From the NCBI GenBank assembly GCA_026874595.1, contig CM049312.1, positions 73,382,429 to 73,446,428 of the forward strand: a stretch of DNA of 64,000 nt, in the 5' to 3' direction. The notes beneath the pieces were generated by a model. It did not search any database. It had not been told where the DNA came from and saw only the letters and a program-made list of their open reading frames with translations. This document shows positions 1 to 10,799 of the stretch, piece by piece (the first letter of the stretch is position 1; the number at the start of each line of letters is the position of its first letter). Both the position numbers and the translations under genes were made by a program. The stretch comes from Sipunculus nudus. Taxonomy: Eukaryota; Annelida; Sipuncula; Golfingiida; Sipunculidae.

Positions 1-180
1 ATGATATTAATACTTAACCCCTTGTATAAGGTCAAGACAAAGGCGGTTGTTATAAATATGATTACTGAAGGCTTATTAATGCCATTATATATAATTAAAA
101 ATATCGCGATATCATGGTATATCGCGATAAAATTTGTATAATTATCATGATATCAAAAACTCATATCGTCCCAACACTAA
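1..180. repeat. AT-rich leader with two TATCGCGATA palindromes
   Basis: The 10-bp palindrome TATCGCGATA occurs at 102-111 and 120-129, followed by a TATCATGATATC-like stretch. No ORF is convincing. It may be the end of a DNA transposon cut by the window edge, but no partner end is visible. Confidence 0.35.
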
Positions 181-1130
181 TGTGCAAAACTTTTTAATAT
201 GGATATGCTTAAAAAAATAGGATTATATAAACTTAAATGCATTATTCCCTTGAAAGTGAAATAAAGGTATTAGTCCATTCTGTCCACTGGCCTGTCCATC
301 TGTAAATTTTCATATGCATCACAGTATCTCAAAATTTTACTGTTTTTCTTCATGACAGTCTTGTCAGAGTATTAGTTTGCAATCATATATTTAGAACTTT
401 ACTATAACAAAGTAGGAGGGCCCCTTTCCTCTTAGCTTTTCATATTCTTATATAAATGAAAAACATTACAATAGAATATTTCTATATCCACCTTCGTGCT
501 GCCCTCACTTTTCCCTTCTCCGAACCCCATCCCAAAGTCCGCCTCAGTAAGCAAGAACAAGATGAATCAGATATATTCATACTTTAATATTTTGTATAAC
601 TATACATCCATAGGTACCTATGTACATGCCAGAAATTATGTCAATATTGTGTAATATGTAGACATAGTGGGCATCACAATTATGTACCTTATCAAGACTA
701 AAGAGATATTGTGTCATACAGTCACAAATTCATAAATCACTTCATCAGCATAGTTAATCATAACATCATATCTGTCAAATTGAAAGCTTGCAGACTAACA
801 TGCACTTTAGATCCTTCAACAAATAGCCTTATCATCATTCTACTTCTGCTTATTTCTGCTGTCATTGCATTCATATTTGCTCAAATATATCACAATTTTC
901 AACCCCTCCTAAATAAATAAAAAATAAACCACTATATTTGACTCTATTAATCCGTCAGTCAGGTAATTCATTTATCATTTACTCACATATTACATTACAT
1001 TCCTTTATAGTAGCCCAACATGTCCATGATATTCATAAGCTTTATCGACTCGATATAGTATCACAGTGGAGAAACATTTATAGTACAATCACGATCAGCT
1101 GAGCGCCGTGACCCATGGGTCCCTTGTTTT
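181..1130 (+). repeat. HINE-like dispersed repeat, 3' part (variant c)
   Basis: Bases 200-480 recur at 55670-55930 (+) and in reverse at 13000-13290. Bases 500-1130 recur at 49830-50465 with only scattered differences. The segment ends in the family terminus CAGCTGAGCGCCGTGACCCA and the following 14 bases (1096-1130). No coding potential is seen. The 5' end of this copy is not identifiable. Confidence 0.7.
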
Positions 1131-1453
1131 TTTTAATAAAAATTATATTGGCACAATATTTGTAATTAAATTTTAATAAATAGTTAAAACTTTTATTATA
1201 TGCGCTGCTTATAAGTTATATGGCCAAGTCAAAATCTGTGTGACAATACCACTCCATTTGTTAATAAAATAAATGAAATCAATCCTCTTCTCTGTCTCCA
1301 AAGATACTATCAAAATCAAACATAAGCTAAACACCAACAACTCGTTATAAAGCTTATATTTATTACCACACAAAACCAGCATGTGCCTCTTTCCCAAATC
1401 ATATTTTTATCATATATAACAGCTGAGCGCCGTGACCCATGGGTCCCTTGTTA
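1131..1453 (+). repeat. HINE-like repeat 3' end (variant b)
   Basis: A second 3'-end module follows directly. It carries the 'ACCACACAAAACCAGCATGT' segment also seen at 5290-5330 and 56390-56415, and ends with the same 33-bp terminus at 1430-1453. The last bases are truncated to CCCTTGTT. Confidence 0.65.
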
Positions 1454-1673
1454 TAAGTTTCTGCACTGGTGGAGCCACCTGAATTTTTTTTAAGTTTACG
1501 CATTTTTTCTCTATTTTTGAATTATATATAAATGCAGACACAATCTTGGCCTGTTGGTATATCTGTTTGATGCTTCAGTTGAATGGGTATATACTACCAT
1601 TCAGATGATAAAATTTCCTTTTGCGAATATCTTCCCAGTCAGCTGAGCGTCATGACCCATGGGTCACTTGTTT
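1454..1673 (+). repeat. HINE-like repeat 3' end, third consecutive terminus
   Basis: A third terminus (1639-1673) reads CAGCTGAGCGTCATGACCCA followed by TGGGTCACTTGTTT. Three termini within 580 bp show serial end-to-end insertion or internal 3'-end readthrough. Confidence 0.55.
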
Positions 1674-1797
1674 TACAAAGTTCAAAGTCACATGGCCCCA
1701 TGTGTGCTATTTGTCTTTGTAGTCATCATCTGGACAAGGCACAGGAACCACTGCATATTATCATGAAATTCTCTTCCTGGACAGGGCTGGGGTCAAT

Positions 1798-1945
1798 TAC
1801 ATCAGAATGTAATTAATTACAATTACAATTACTTTCAAAATTTCAAATTACAATTACAATTACATAGATTTGCAAATGTAATTAATTACAATTACAATGA
1901 ACAAGTAATTGAATCACTTTTCAATTAATTTCAATTACTTTGCCA
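1798..1945. repeat. Low-complexity ATTACA/TAATT tract
   Basis: Dense imperfect repeats of GTAATTAATTACAATTAC and TTACAATTAC on both strands. It sits downstream of the hAT fragment, whose coding strand is minus, and may be subterminal sequence of that transposon. That link is inference. Confidence 0.5.
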
Positions 1946-2126
1946 ATTAAAATACTTGGGCACTTGAGAATCAGAAAATGAACACAAAATATACAACAGA
2001 GAGCTTTATTAAATGAATAATCTTTCCCAAGTGTACTGTTCTAATTAACTAATTACTAAATGCAAAGTACACTGATGTACTGAAGACTGCTGGGTTCAGT
2101 GAAATACACAGTACATATATGCTTAT

Positions 2127-2766
2127 CTATGATATGTATTCAAACTCTTTGTTGCACTTGATCATCATCAAACTCTGAAATGTGGTGTCCTTCATGGAAC
2201 ATCTGTCCTGTCTATACAATTTTCCTGGGACACTAAAAAGGCGCTCCACTGGGGCTGATGTGGCAGGTATGGCTAGATATCTACAGGCCATCTGTGCCAG
2301 ATTTGGGAAGTTTTGTCCTTGTGCTTTCCAATATATTAGTGGATCACAGTCCATTTCAGTACATGGTTGCTGTAGGTAATTCTTCACCCCGGTGTCTACT
2401 GTGTTCACATGGGTTGGTTGATCTGTTGTAATATTGCCCATGAATGAGAAGAAGCCGTCAAGCTTCGGGACTTTTGACTTTGAGGGTGATGTGGCATCAG
2501 AAGCAGTCTCAGCATTAGCCCTATGCGAATTTGCAACAGTTAATATTGCCCATGAATGAGAAGAAGCCCTCAAGCTTCGGGACTTTTGACTTTGAGGGTG
2601 ATGTGGCATCAGAAGCGGTCTCAGCATTAGCCCTATGTGAATTTGCAACAGTCAGAAAAGCATCCTGAACATCCCTTTTCTCATGTGAGTGACACCACCT
2701 AAGTTTGAATCTTGGATTAAGCACTGTTATGTTTTGTTTCATGGTCCTGTAATCTCTGAATAACAA
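2127..2766 (-). pseudogene. hAT transposase C-terminal fragment (frameshifted)
   Basis: The minus strand encodes the C-terminal hAT dimerisation region: a W-K at the start, then FPNLAQMACRYLAIPATSAP, VERLFS and a D-R-C-S pattern, ending EFEYIS before a stop. In this family the segment mediates transposase dimerisation and follows the RNase-H-like catalytic core, which is absent here. Upstream lies a Ser/Lys/Pro-rich linker (SKSKVPKL.GFFSFMGNI) that is present twice because of a 112-bp tandem duplication. Since 112 is not a multiple of three, the reading frame shifts between the copies, so 2766-2521 and 2648-2127 are open in different frames. It is a dead remnant. Confidence 0.85.
2430..2652. 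repeat. 112-bp tandem duplication inside the hAT fragment
   Basis: AATATTGCCCATGAATGAGA starts at 2430 and again at 2542. The units differ at only a few bases (for example GCCGTC versus GCCCTC, GCAGTC versus GCGGTC), so the duplication is fairly recent relative to its surroundings. Confidence 0.9.
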
Positions 2767-2769
2767 TAT

Positions 2770-5394
2770 TTTTAGCTCAGCTGACTATAAGTCATCTGAG
2801 CTATAGTCGTGGTCCATTGTCCGTCGTCCGTCCGTCTGTCCGTCCGTCCGTCCGTCCGTCCGTAGATGTGGCACGTTTTGAAACCGTAAGACCTAGGAAT
2901 CCAAAATTCAGCATAATGTTAGATGTCCCCAAGATCTCCTACCAAGCCGAAAACTGGGTCTTTGCGACTTCATTCCTTTGAGAAATTAAGGAAAAACCTC
3001 AATTTTTTATTAAAAACCTATTTTCACACTTTAGGACTGCCTAATATCAAAACCACTCATCTGTTTTTCCTCATATTTCCTATAAATAATCCTCTATATA
3101 ATTCCTATGTACATGCCAGAAATTAGGTCTGTATTATTTAATTTAAAAAAGTTATGGGCCCAAACATAATGCATTTTGTAAATAATCAGGAAAGAAATTT
3201 TATCACTTAACACAAAACTTGTTAAAGCTAAGCACTTTTTTTCCAGTAATATTACTTTTATTAATCAAAATTAAATTGTATACCCAAAATTAGATCAAAA
3301 TCTTTAAAATTTTTAAAAATATTAGCAAAAATAAAAAATTGGTACCTTAAATTTTGCCCAACTTTGACCATGGCACGTTTTTTTGCTGTAACTGCTGTGG
3401 ATTTAATTTTCACAGCATGTTTTTGTTAGCATTTCAACTGTTAACACCAAAAATTTGAAACCAGTTGATCAAAAACTGTAGATTTTATTCAAGTTTTCAA
3501 GCACCATGTCACATATTGCTAGTGTTATGCAGTTTGCTAGAGCTCAGCTCCCGAGCTTCAGCTCTAAGTTCCTTAAATTTGGCATACAGTTAGATTTCTC
3601 CAAAATCCCCTACCATGCCAAGAATTTGGTCACTAGGACTTAATTCCTTCGAGATATCAATGAAAAACTTCATTTTTCCATTAAAAACCCAATGTTACAC
3701 TTTAAGACTGCCTAATATCAGACCACTGATCTGACTTTGATCATATATAATATACATATTTTTCCATACATTCACTATGCACATGCCAGAAATGATGTCA
3801 GTATTGTGTATTTTTTTTAAATTATGGGCCCAAACATAATGCACTTTGTAAAAAATCAAGAAATATATTTACTCCCTTAACAAGGGCATTGCTGAAGCTA
3901 GAGATTTTTTTGTCAGGGATGTAACATTATTTAATCAAGATTCAATTGAATACCCAAAATTAGTTCTGAATTTTTCAAATTTTATAAGTTATTAGTATAA
4001 ATATAAAATTAGTACCTTAAATTTTGCCCAACTTTGACCAAGGCACGTTTGTTTCCCGTGAGCACTGTTGATATAATTTTCATATCATGCACATATAAGG
4101 ATTTCAGCTTTTTAGTTTAGAAAGCTGAAAAAAAATTTGCCAAATATTGTAGCTTTTATTAATGTTTTTTATGAGACCCTGTCAGACTTTGGCTCTCTCC
4201 AGCCCCTCTTGAGTCACCTGTATGTTGACCTTGTTGACCTTTCATCAAATTATGCACGCTTGAGGGGAGAATCCAGGCAGCTTATGGCCAGCCACAGTTG
4301 GTCCAGGTGTTCAACCCAACTCATCTAGTAGTTTTAACCAACAACATAACAATAAATTAATAAATTTTTATTGGTTTTAAATTACAAATTAAAGAAAAAT
4401 AGAAAAGGAATTTGTTAGTTTATAATAACAGGAAATTAACTTGCAGTTACTGATGATATAAGAATCTTGTATCGATGGGTAGAATGTCACATATTCCAAA
4501 TAACACCATGCAGTCACCTATGGCATTTTTCAGTTCATTTTTAATGATAAAGAAGTAAATCATATTATTCATTACTAATCATTAAGGATTATATGAAGGA
4601 AATTAATGATAGACAAAGATGCAGTTGATAATATTAATCTAGATTCCTACTGTGTCTAGTGTGTACATTGATGTGAAATTAGTCCAAAATGAATTTTTTA
4701 CAGTTATTTTTTAATATAAATAAAAGCCATAAAACCAGGTACTTATGATCATTATTTAAATGTGTGAAATTTGTATATTCTGGATTCTCAACATCATTGT
4801 TTGGTGAAAACTGAATAAATACCAGACCTGGTGCGAATACTTTGTAATTGTATTTAAATACAAATATGATTATGTACTCCATTATAAAATTTCTTGCATA
4901 AAGAATGGGAATTCAGGTAAAAATGAAAGCATATGAATACTCGTGCAAATACTTTCAAAATGTATTCATGAATGCATTCATGAATATATTCTTTAATATT
5001 ATTTTAATAATCATATCAGTTATATTTCATTTTAAAAAATCATATGATTCTCTTATTATTTTTAATAAAAATTATATTTGGGACAATATTTATAATTTTT
5101 TTAATAAATAGTTAAACTCTTATATTATATGTTCTGCTTATAAGTTATATGGCCAAGTCAAAATCTGTGTGACATTAGTACTCCATTTGTTAATAAAATA
5201 AATGAAATCAATCCTCTTCCCTTCCAAAGGTACTATCAAAATCATACATAAGCTAAACAACAACAACTCATAATACAGCTTATATTTATTACCACACATT
5301 ATTACCACACAAAACCAGCATGTGCCTCATTTCTAAATAATATTTTTTTATCATATATAACAGCTGAGCGTCGTGACCCATAGGTCCCTTGTTT
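2770..5394 (+). mobile_element. HINE-like non-autonomous element, near full-length copy A
   Basis: The copy begins TTTTTAGCTCAGCTGACTAT and ends with the family terminus at 5361-5394. The 5' end forms an 11-bp hairpin (2775-2801), followed by (CCGT)n at about 2820-2865 and a conserved GGCACGTTTTGAAACCGTAA block. Internally a ~600-bp segment is present twice (about 2880-3480 and 3560-4130) as a diverged tandem duplication. No ORF resembles a transposase. The 9-mer GCTCAGCTG at the 5' end is inverted as CAGCTGAGC near the 3' end, beside a GACCCATGGGTC-type hairpin. Asymmetric inverted ends plus a 3' hairpin and a 5' microsatellite fit Helentron-associated elements (HINEs). This class call is inference. 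Confidence 0.65.
2775..2865 (+). repeat. 5' hairpin plus (CCGT)n of copy A
   Basis: The stem is GCTCAG, one mismatch, TGACT, loop ATA, AGTCA, mismatch, CTGAGC. It is followed within ~20 bp by GTCCGTCCGTCC repeats. The same block occurs at 44470, at 54162, and reversed at 12840-12924. Confidence 0.8.
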
Positions 5395-5484
5395 ACAATT
5401 TTATCATCATTAATGCATACATTACATACATACCTATATATTGTCCTTTATATTCTATGTGCTTTATCTCTAGTTTCGTAACCC

Positions 5485-5680
5485 ATCTTGGTTGCCCTGG
5501 CAAACCTGTAGTTTTCTCTGGTGTCATAATTTTGGTAATGTGTTTCTTTGTCACTCAGGGCAACTCAGGATGGATAATTCCAAATACAAAATCTTGGTTG
5601 CCCTGGCAAACTTGTAGTTTTCTCTGGTGTCATAATTTGGGTAATGTGTTTCTTTGTCACTTAGAAGCCACTCATGGTTG
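5485..5680. repeat. 106-bp direct tandem duplication
   Basis: ATCTTGGTTGCCCTGGCAAA at 5485 recurs at 5591, and ~80 bp of each unit are nearly identical through TTTCTTTGTCAC. Small ORFs on both strands here are by-products. No function is recognised. Confidence 0.85.
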
Positions 5681-5681
5681 A

Positions 5682-6891
5682 TGATACCAACTGTATTTAT
5701 CTCAACGAATTCAACAACCAGGAAAGTCTTGAGGGCCATGCTGATATACAAGGATTCCTGGTTTAATAACAGATATTCCACCCACTCCCACCCCCATGCA
5801 ATATTTATTTAATTTTTCATATAAATGTGATTGACTGAAAGTAAGGGAAATATGATGCTGGTGAGAAGTAGATTTGCTGTTTTAATGTTTAAAATCCGCC
5901 ATTATTTCATCAATTTGACATGCATAATTACTAATGGTCCATAACAGCCCGTTACATACAACATACCAGAATTACTCTAAGTTTGCTATTCAGTTTATCA
6001 GTAAGTATTTGAACACGACTTATTGCTAAAAGGGATATGGGATTTTTAACAAATTTAGATCTGTACCGTAGGTTAATTCATGGTTGTCAAGTTACGGACC
6101 CCTTTTCCAACTGATGTCCTTTTCTCGGTCAGGAGAGGCCGTATGCCTCGTGATATATTGAACATTCAAAGTATATTTGTTTACCTGGATTAATAATAAC
6201 AAGAAATATATAAAATACACCTAATCAAAGCAGTGCAGGGAAATAAACTGAAAATAAAAACCATCTGGGTATGTGGTACACAAATGGTTCAACATAATAA
6301 TGACCCGCCGATCAGTGTAATAAGAGGTCATTTATCACAGCAGGGATACAGGATGCACAGATGGAGAGCAAGGGTGGAGCAAAATATACAAGTGTTCCGC
6401 GCCAAATTGCTGTCAGCATTTAAATATATAAAATATTCCAGATAAACAGTCAAAACAAACAGCATTTTGCTTAACATGTTCATATGTTCATGCTAATGTA
6501 TACAAGTATGGAGTTTGTAAGATAGAATGAATAATAAAATAAAATATGCTATATTTGAAAACCTGTATAGTTTACAAACAATTATATGCAGCATGTTTTG
6601 CAGTGATGCCAGTAGTTTGTAATGAGTTTCCAATTATGGATGAGTCTGAACATATTTTATTAATCTGAAAGGATAAGCTGACATTATATTTTGTCATTAC
6701 ACTTCATTTTCATATGACGTCAGACTTGATTTAATTACAAGTGCCTTAACGGAATTGCCACATATGCTTCATGATTATTGTCGAGTGGCAATAACATAAA
6801 TGTCTTTGGCCTTTTTGGTAGTGGTACAACCTGAATATCATTAGAAAGATTGCTAACCCTGAAGATTCCGATTTTAGACGACTGTGTCGGG
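5682..6891. other. AT-rich stretch, no gene recognised
   Basis: Only short unsupported ORFs are present. No paired ends, splice-bounded exons or conserved motifs are visible. Confidence 0.5.
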
Positions 6892-7348
6892 TCACAGAGA
6901 AAAGTCCTGTTTGTTTAGAAATCTGTTGATGACTAAGAATGCTTTATCTTGATGTGACAAAATGTTGTGGGTGAATGAAAGATCACCATTCAGCAGGTCG
7001 CAATTGTCATCTTTGGTTACTCTGAGTATAATCAAATCTAATTGAATCTCTTTGATCTGAAGACTAAATTTGGAATCCTTATTGGTGGCCAAGTATTGTG
7101 TTGTTGTTTAAATTCAATATTGCCTTTACTTTATATGTCTTGGTTTTCTCTAAATCCTCAGAGTACTGTATTATAACCTCTTGTAAGGTATACTGGGGTT
7201 TTCGGACCATAGTTTTCAAACAACCCAGGAAATTTTTGATAGGAAAAGCAGAAATGTTATTCAATGAACCATTGGCCAAATGTATTAGACAATGAACATT
7301 GTATACAACTGACTCTTCGCTGTAAATCTGAAAAAAAATACTGTACAA
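6892..7348 (-). pseudogene. CACTA/EnSpm-like transposase C-terminal remnant
   Basis: The minus strand reads VYNVHCLIHLANGS, then NISAFPIKNFLGCLKTMVRK. This H.L.HL ... SAFP..NFLG.LK..VRKP pattern is typical of the region after the catalytic domain in CACTA-type (Transposase_21/DUF4218-like) proteins. The frame changes near 7085, where a second segment (7092-6892) continues in another frame with a D-N-C-D-LL-G-D stretch. The catalytic core is absent. Family placement comes from motif memory and needs a profile search. Confidence 0.5.
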
Positions 7349-7869
7349 TTATATTCAGTTATTAATTTTAAAGCAAAAATAATCTTGTCATTATAGTAAC
7401 TAATCTAGAAATAAATTCAACATATATAACCTCATTATCGGGAAAAAATTTGAACAAAAATTAAACCATCAATAATTTTGTGCTGTTTATAGGTACACAA
7501 ATTCTTAATGATTACAAGTATTAGTGTATGATTTATATATCAGTACTAGTTAAAATTTTAATACTGTAACTAACTTACTATATATATTATAAATATATAT
7601 ATGTCAAGGCCCAGATTGCGATCTGGACGGATCTTAGATCCGTCCGGCCCAAATTGCGATCGCAGTTCAGGCCGGCCCAAACTGCGATCACAATCCAGGC
7701 TGGCCAGATCTTAGATCTGTCCAGCCTAGATTGCGATCGCAGTTTAGTCCGGCCCAGACTGCGATCCTGTCTTTCTTGCTTCAGGATTGCAATCTGGTCT
7801 GGACAGGTCTAAGATCAGTCCAGCCGAGATTGCGATCCTAAACTTGACCAGCCCATATTGCGATCCATG

Positions 7870-8045
7870 CTTTTACGATCACAGGAGTGAAACATTGGTT
7901 GTTTTACCAACTCATTTGGTATTGCATTGTACCATTTTCCCATAATAAATACAATTATAATACAGAAAGGCAATTTTCACTCCTTCATATCACAGGAGTG
8001 AAACATAGGATGTTTCATCAACTCATTTAGTATTGCATGGTTGTT
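7870..8045. repeat. Short direct repeat in the foldback centre
   Basis: ATCACAGGAGTGAAACAT followed by TGTTTYAYCAACTCATTT occurs at about 7880 and again at about 7990, separated by ~110 bp. No coding signal. Confidence 0.6.
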
Positions 8046-9300
8046 GAAAAAAGGTAACAAGGAACCCATGGGTTTTATATGCTCACAAAATATGATTTTG
8101 GAAGAGGAGGTAGGCAAGTGCAGGTTTTGTGTGGTAATATAAGCTGCATTATGAGCTGATGGTGTTTAACTCAAGTTATGTAAGATTATGATAATATCCT
8201 TGGAGACAGGGAAGAGGATTGATGTCATTTATATTATATACAGCTGGAAATGGTGTGCTGTTTTCACATAGGTTTTGACTTGGCCATATAACTTTATCTA
8301 CATTGCAGTGAAATTATTTGAAAGAAAAACCTGTCCATTATTAGTCATTGTAATTCTGATTTTTACAAATGAGAACTTTTATTTAATAATTACTGGTTAT
8401 TCCTACCCAAGAATAAAACTTAAATAATATATCTATTTATTATAAATTAATAACAAATATTGTGTCAAATATAATTTAAATTAAAAATAATAACAGCATC
8501 ATATGAAAAGATCTTTTTAATAATATAATCGAAATAAATGATTATTAAAATAATATTATAGAATATATTCATGAATACATTCATGATTACATTTTGAAAG
8601 TATTTGCATTTGTATTCAAATACTTTCATTTATACCTGTATTCCTATTTTTATGCATGAAATTATGGAGTACAAATATTCATATTCTAATATATTTGCAA
8701 AGTATTCTAATCATGTCTGGTATTTATTCAGTTTCAGCAAAACAAAGTTCTTGAGAATCCAGAATTTACAAATTTCACAAATTGATCATAAGTATGATCA
8801 TAATGATCATAAGTACCTGGTTTTATGGCTTTAATTTATATTAAACATAAAACTATTATATTCACTTTGGACTACTTAACATCAATCTAAGCACTAGACA
8901 TAGCAAAAGTCTTATGACAATTATCAACATTACAGAAATCATAACGAGAACTTGTCTAAGATCTGATTTTTTATCATATTTAAATATTTTTATTTTAAAA
9001 AATGTAAAAAAAAATTAAAAGCAATCTCAGCTATGAAACCATTATAAGAATAAAAAATAACTCAAGCATAAGAACACCCTATAAATTGTACAAGGAGAAA
9101 ACTAGAGATGGGCAAGTTTAATTTTATTAACATAAATTGAGGAACCAGCAATACAGATTTTGATTATTTACATAGTCTTGTGACAGCTGATACAGCTACG
9201 AGTCTTTATATTATTAGTGAAACATATTGACATATTTAATCAGTACTTGTCTGAGTAAAATTTTAAAATTTTGACATTTTATTTATTTTTTTTTTTAATA
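8045..9300 (-). repeat. HINE-like family fragment, reversed, inside the foldback
   Basis: The reversed module includes the complement of ACCACACAAAACC... at 8130-8150, the CATGAATACATTCATG block at 8570 and, at 9180-9260, the complement of sequence found at 45700-45790. It is either cargo captured between the arms or an older insertion. Confidence 0.6.
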
Positions 9301-9588
9301 ACTATAAATTAACAAGCTGAAACACATGGATCGCAATATGGGCTGGTCAAGTTTAGGATCGCAGTCTTGACTGGACAGATCTTGGATCTGTCCAGTCCAG
9401 ATTGTGATCCTGAAGCAAGAAAGATAAGATCACAATCTGGGCCGGACTAAACTGCGATCGCAATATAGGCTGGACAGATCTAAGATCTGGCCAGCCTGGA
9501 TTGCGATCACAGTTTGGGCCGGCCTGAACTGCGATCGCAATTTGGGCTGGACAGATCTTAGATCCGTCCAGATCGCAATCTGGGCCTT

Positions 9589-9591
<3 letters not shown>

Positions 9592-9649
<58 letters not shown>
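9592..9649. repeat. (TA)n microsatellite
   Basis: An uninterrupted TA tract directly abuts the right arm of the foldback element. Poly-Tyr/Ile ORFs across it are artefacts. Confidence 0.95.
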
Positions 9650-9653
<4 letters not shown>

Positions 9654-10799
9654 CCAATTACACTGTTTCTGTAACTTATTCTTTTGAACATTACTGTTAC
9701 TATCACTTTTACTATTACAACAACATTTCATCTATTTTTGTATTACATGGATTCTATTACTGATATTACTCCAAAAGAAGGGATTTTAGCATACCTGGCA
9801 TTTTTCAACCCCTTCAATATTGTTTATTGGGCTATATTCATATTAGCCATATCACACTAACAGTTCCTCAAAATCATATGATTCCTATAATTTTGAGTAA
9901 AAATCTAAATTTAAAACCAATGGAATTAAAGATTGTAGTTGAATAAGATTGGTTCTGTGTTTGAATAGAATTAAAAATGTGGATCTAAATTAAAAATGAA
10001 TAATAAAAAATTGAAGACATTTATTATGAATGAACTTCATCTAGCAAATCCATGTGTACATTTCGGCTAAAACCAGCATTATTTCCATGCAGCAAGTTCA
10101 TGATCAGTAAAAAACATATGTAAATGTTCATCACAATTTCCAATTTAACATATATATCTGAATATAAAAGTTGATTCATAATTCTCAATTGCATCATCAT
10201 AAATCTCAATCTTGTCAGATATCACCACATCATGCATACAAATGTTTATTTATTTTTTACCACAAAAATATATCTTTTAAATCTGCAAAACAATAAATAT
10301 CTAAAAATAATACTTGATTTAGATTTCACAATTTTTGTGTCTTTATTTATCCATAATGTGCTTCTTATTTTATAATAATTTAAGCATACTGATGGGTTCA
10401 TTTATATTTGTTAAAATCATTTAAAAGGAAATTGATTTCTTTAAAAATGCTACATTACACAACATTGCATCTTCTGGATTACACCTTGAATTATTTTTTC
10501 AAGGAAAGTTTTTGCATATCGGAGTGGAAACAGCATTACAATTAAGGAGATACAGTGAAAACAATAACAATTATTGCATAACACTTGGTGGGTTGGGTTT
10601 GCGGGGGGGGGGGGGGGGGGGGGGGGGGGGTGATTGGGGTGGTGATATGAGAATAACTGTACACCTGTCACAGCAGGGGATCTCCCCCAGTGACTGTAAC
10701 AAATCAGAAACCCTGGCATAGCTGACTTCCAGTGACCTGGAGTGGAACCCTGCATCTGTAATCAAAGCAAGTGACTACACAAAAAAAAATCAATAACTA
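9650..10799. other. AT-rich gap with a 28-G homopolymer
   Basis: No gene is supported. The only notable element is an unbroken run of 28 G at 10603-10630, which creates poly-Gly/Pro ORFs on the two strands. Confidence 0.6.

Larger units (their letters stand above)
7602..9592. mobile_element. Foldback element with ~265-bp palindromic GATC-rich inverted arms
   Basis: The left arm (7602-7870) starts TGTCAAGGCCCAGATTGCGA. The right arm (9331-9592) is its near reverse complement and ends CTGGGCCTTGACA. Both ends abut TA-rich sequence, the right one a (TA)n tract, consistent with insertion into TA repeats. Each arm is built of short palindromic units such as GGATCTTAGATCC separated by ATTGCGATC blocks, so each arm can fold on itself as well as pair with the other. 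The arms are much richer in G+C than their surroundings. The ~1.46-kb centre holds an inverted fragment of the HINE-like family and no transposase. Confidence 0.8.

Noticed and set aside
1096-1673. CRISPR-like regularly repeated 33-bp sequence
   Set aside because: The repeats are transposon 3' termini at irregular spacing with unrelated long spacers in an animal genome.
9430-9763. Opposed ORFs rich in Tyr/Ile
   Set aside because: They are translations of the (TA)n tract and the foldback arm. The same applies to 25012-25206 and 59938-60224, except that the latter overlaps the true SDR2 64-nt exon.
10450-10765. Poly-Pro and poly-Gly ORFs
   Set aside because: Products of the 28-G homopolymer read on both strands.
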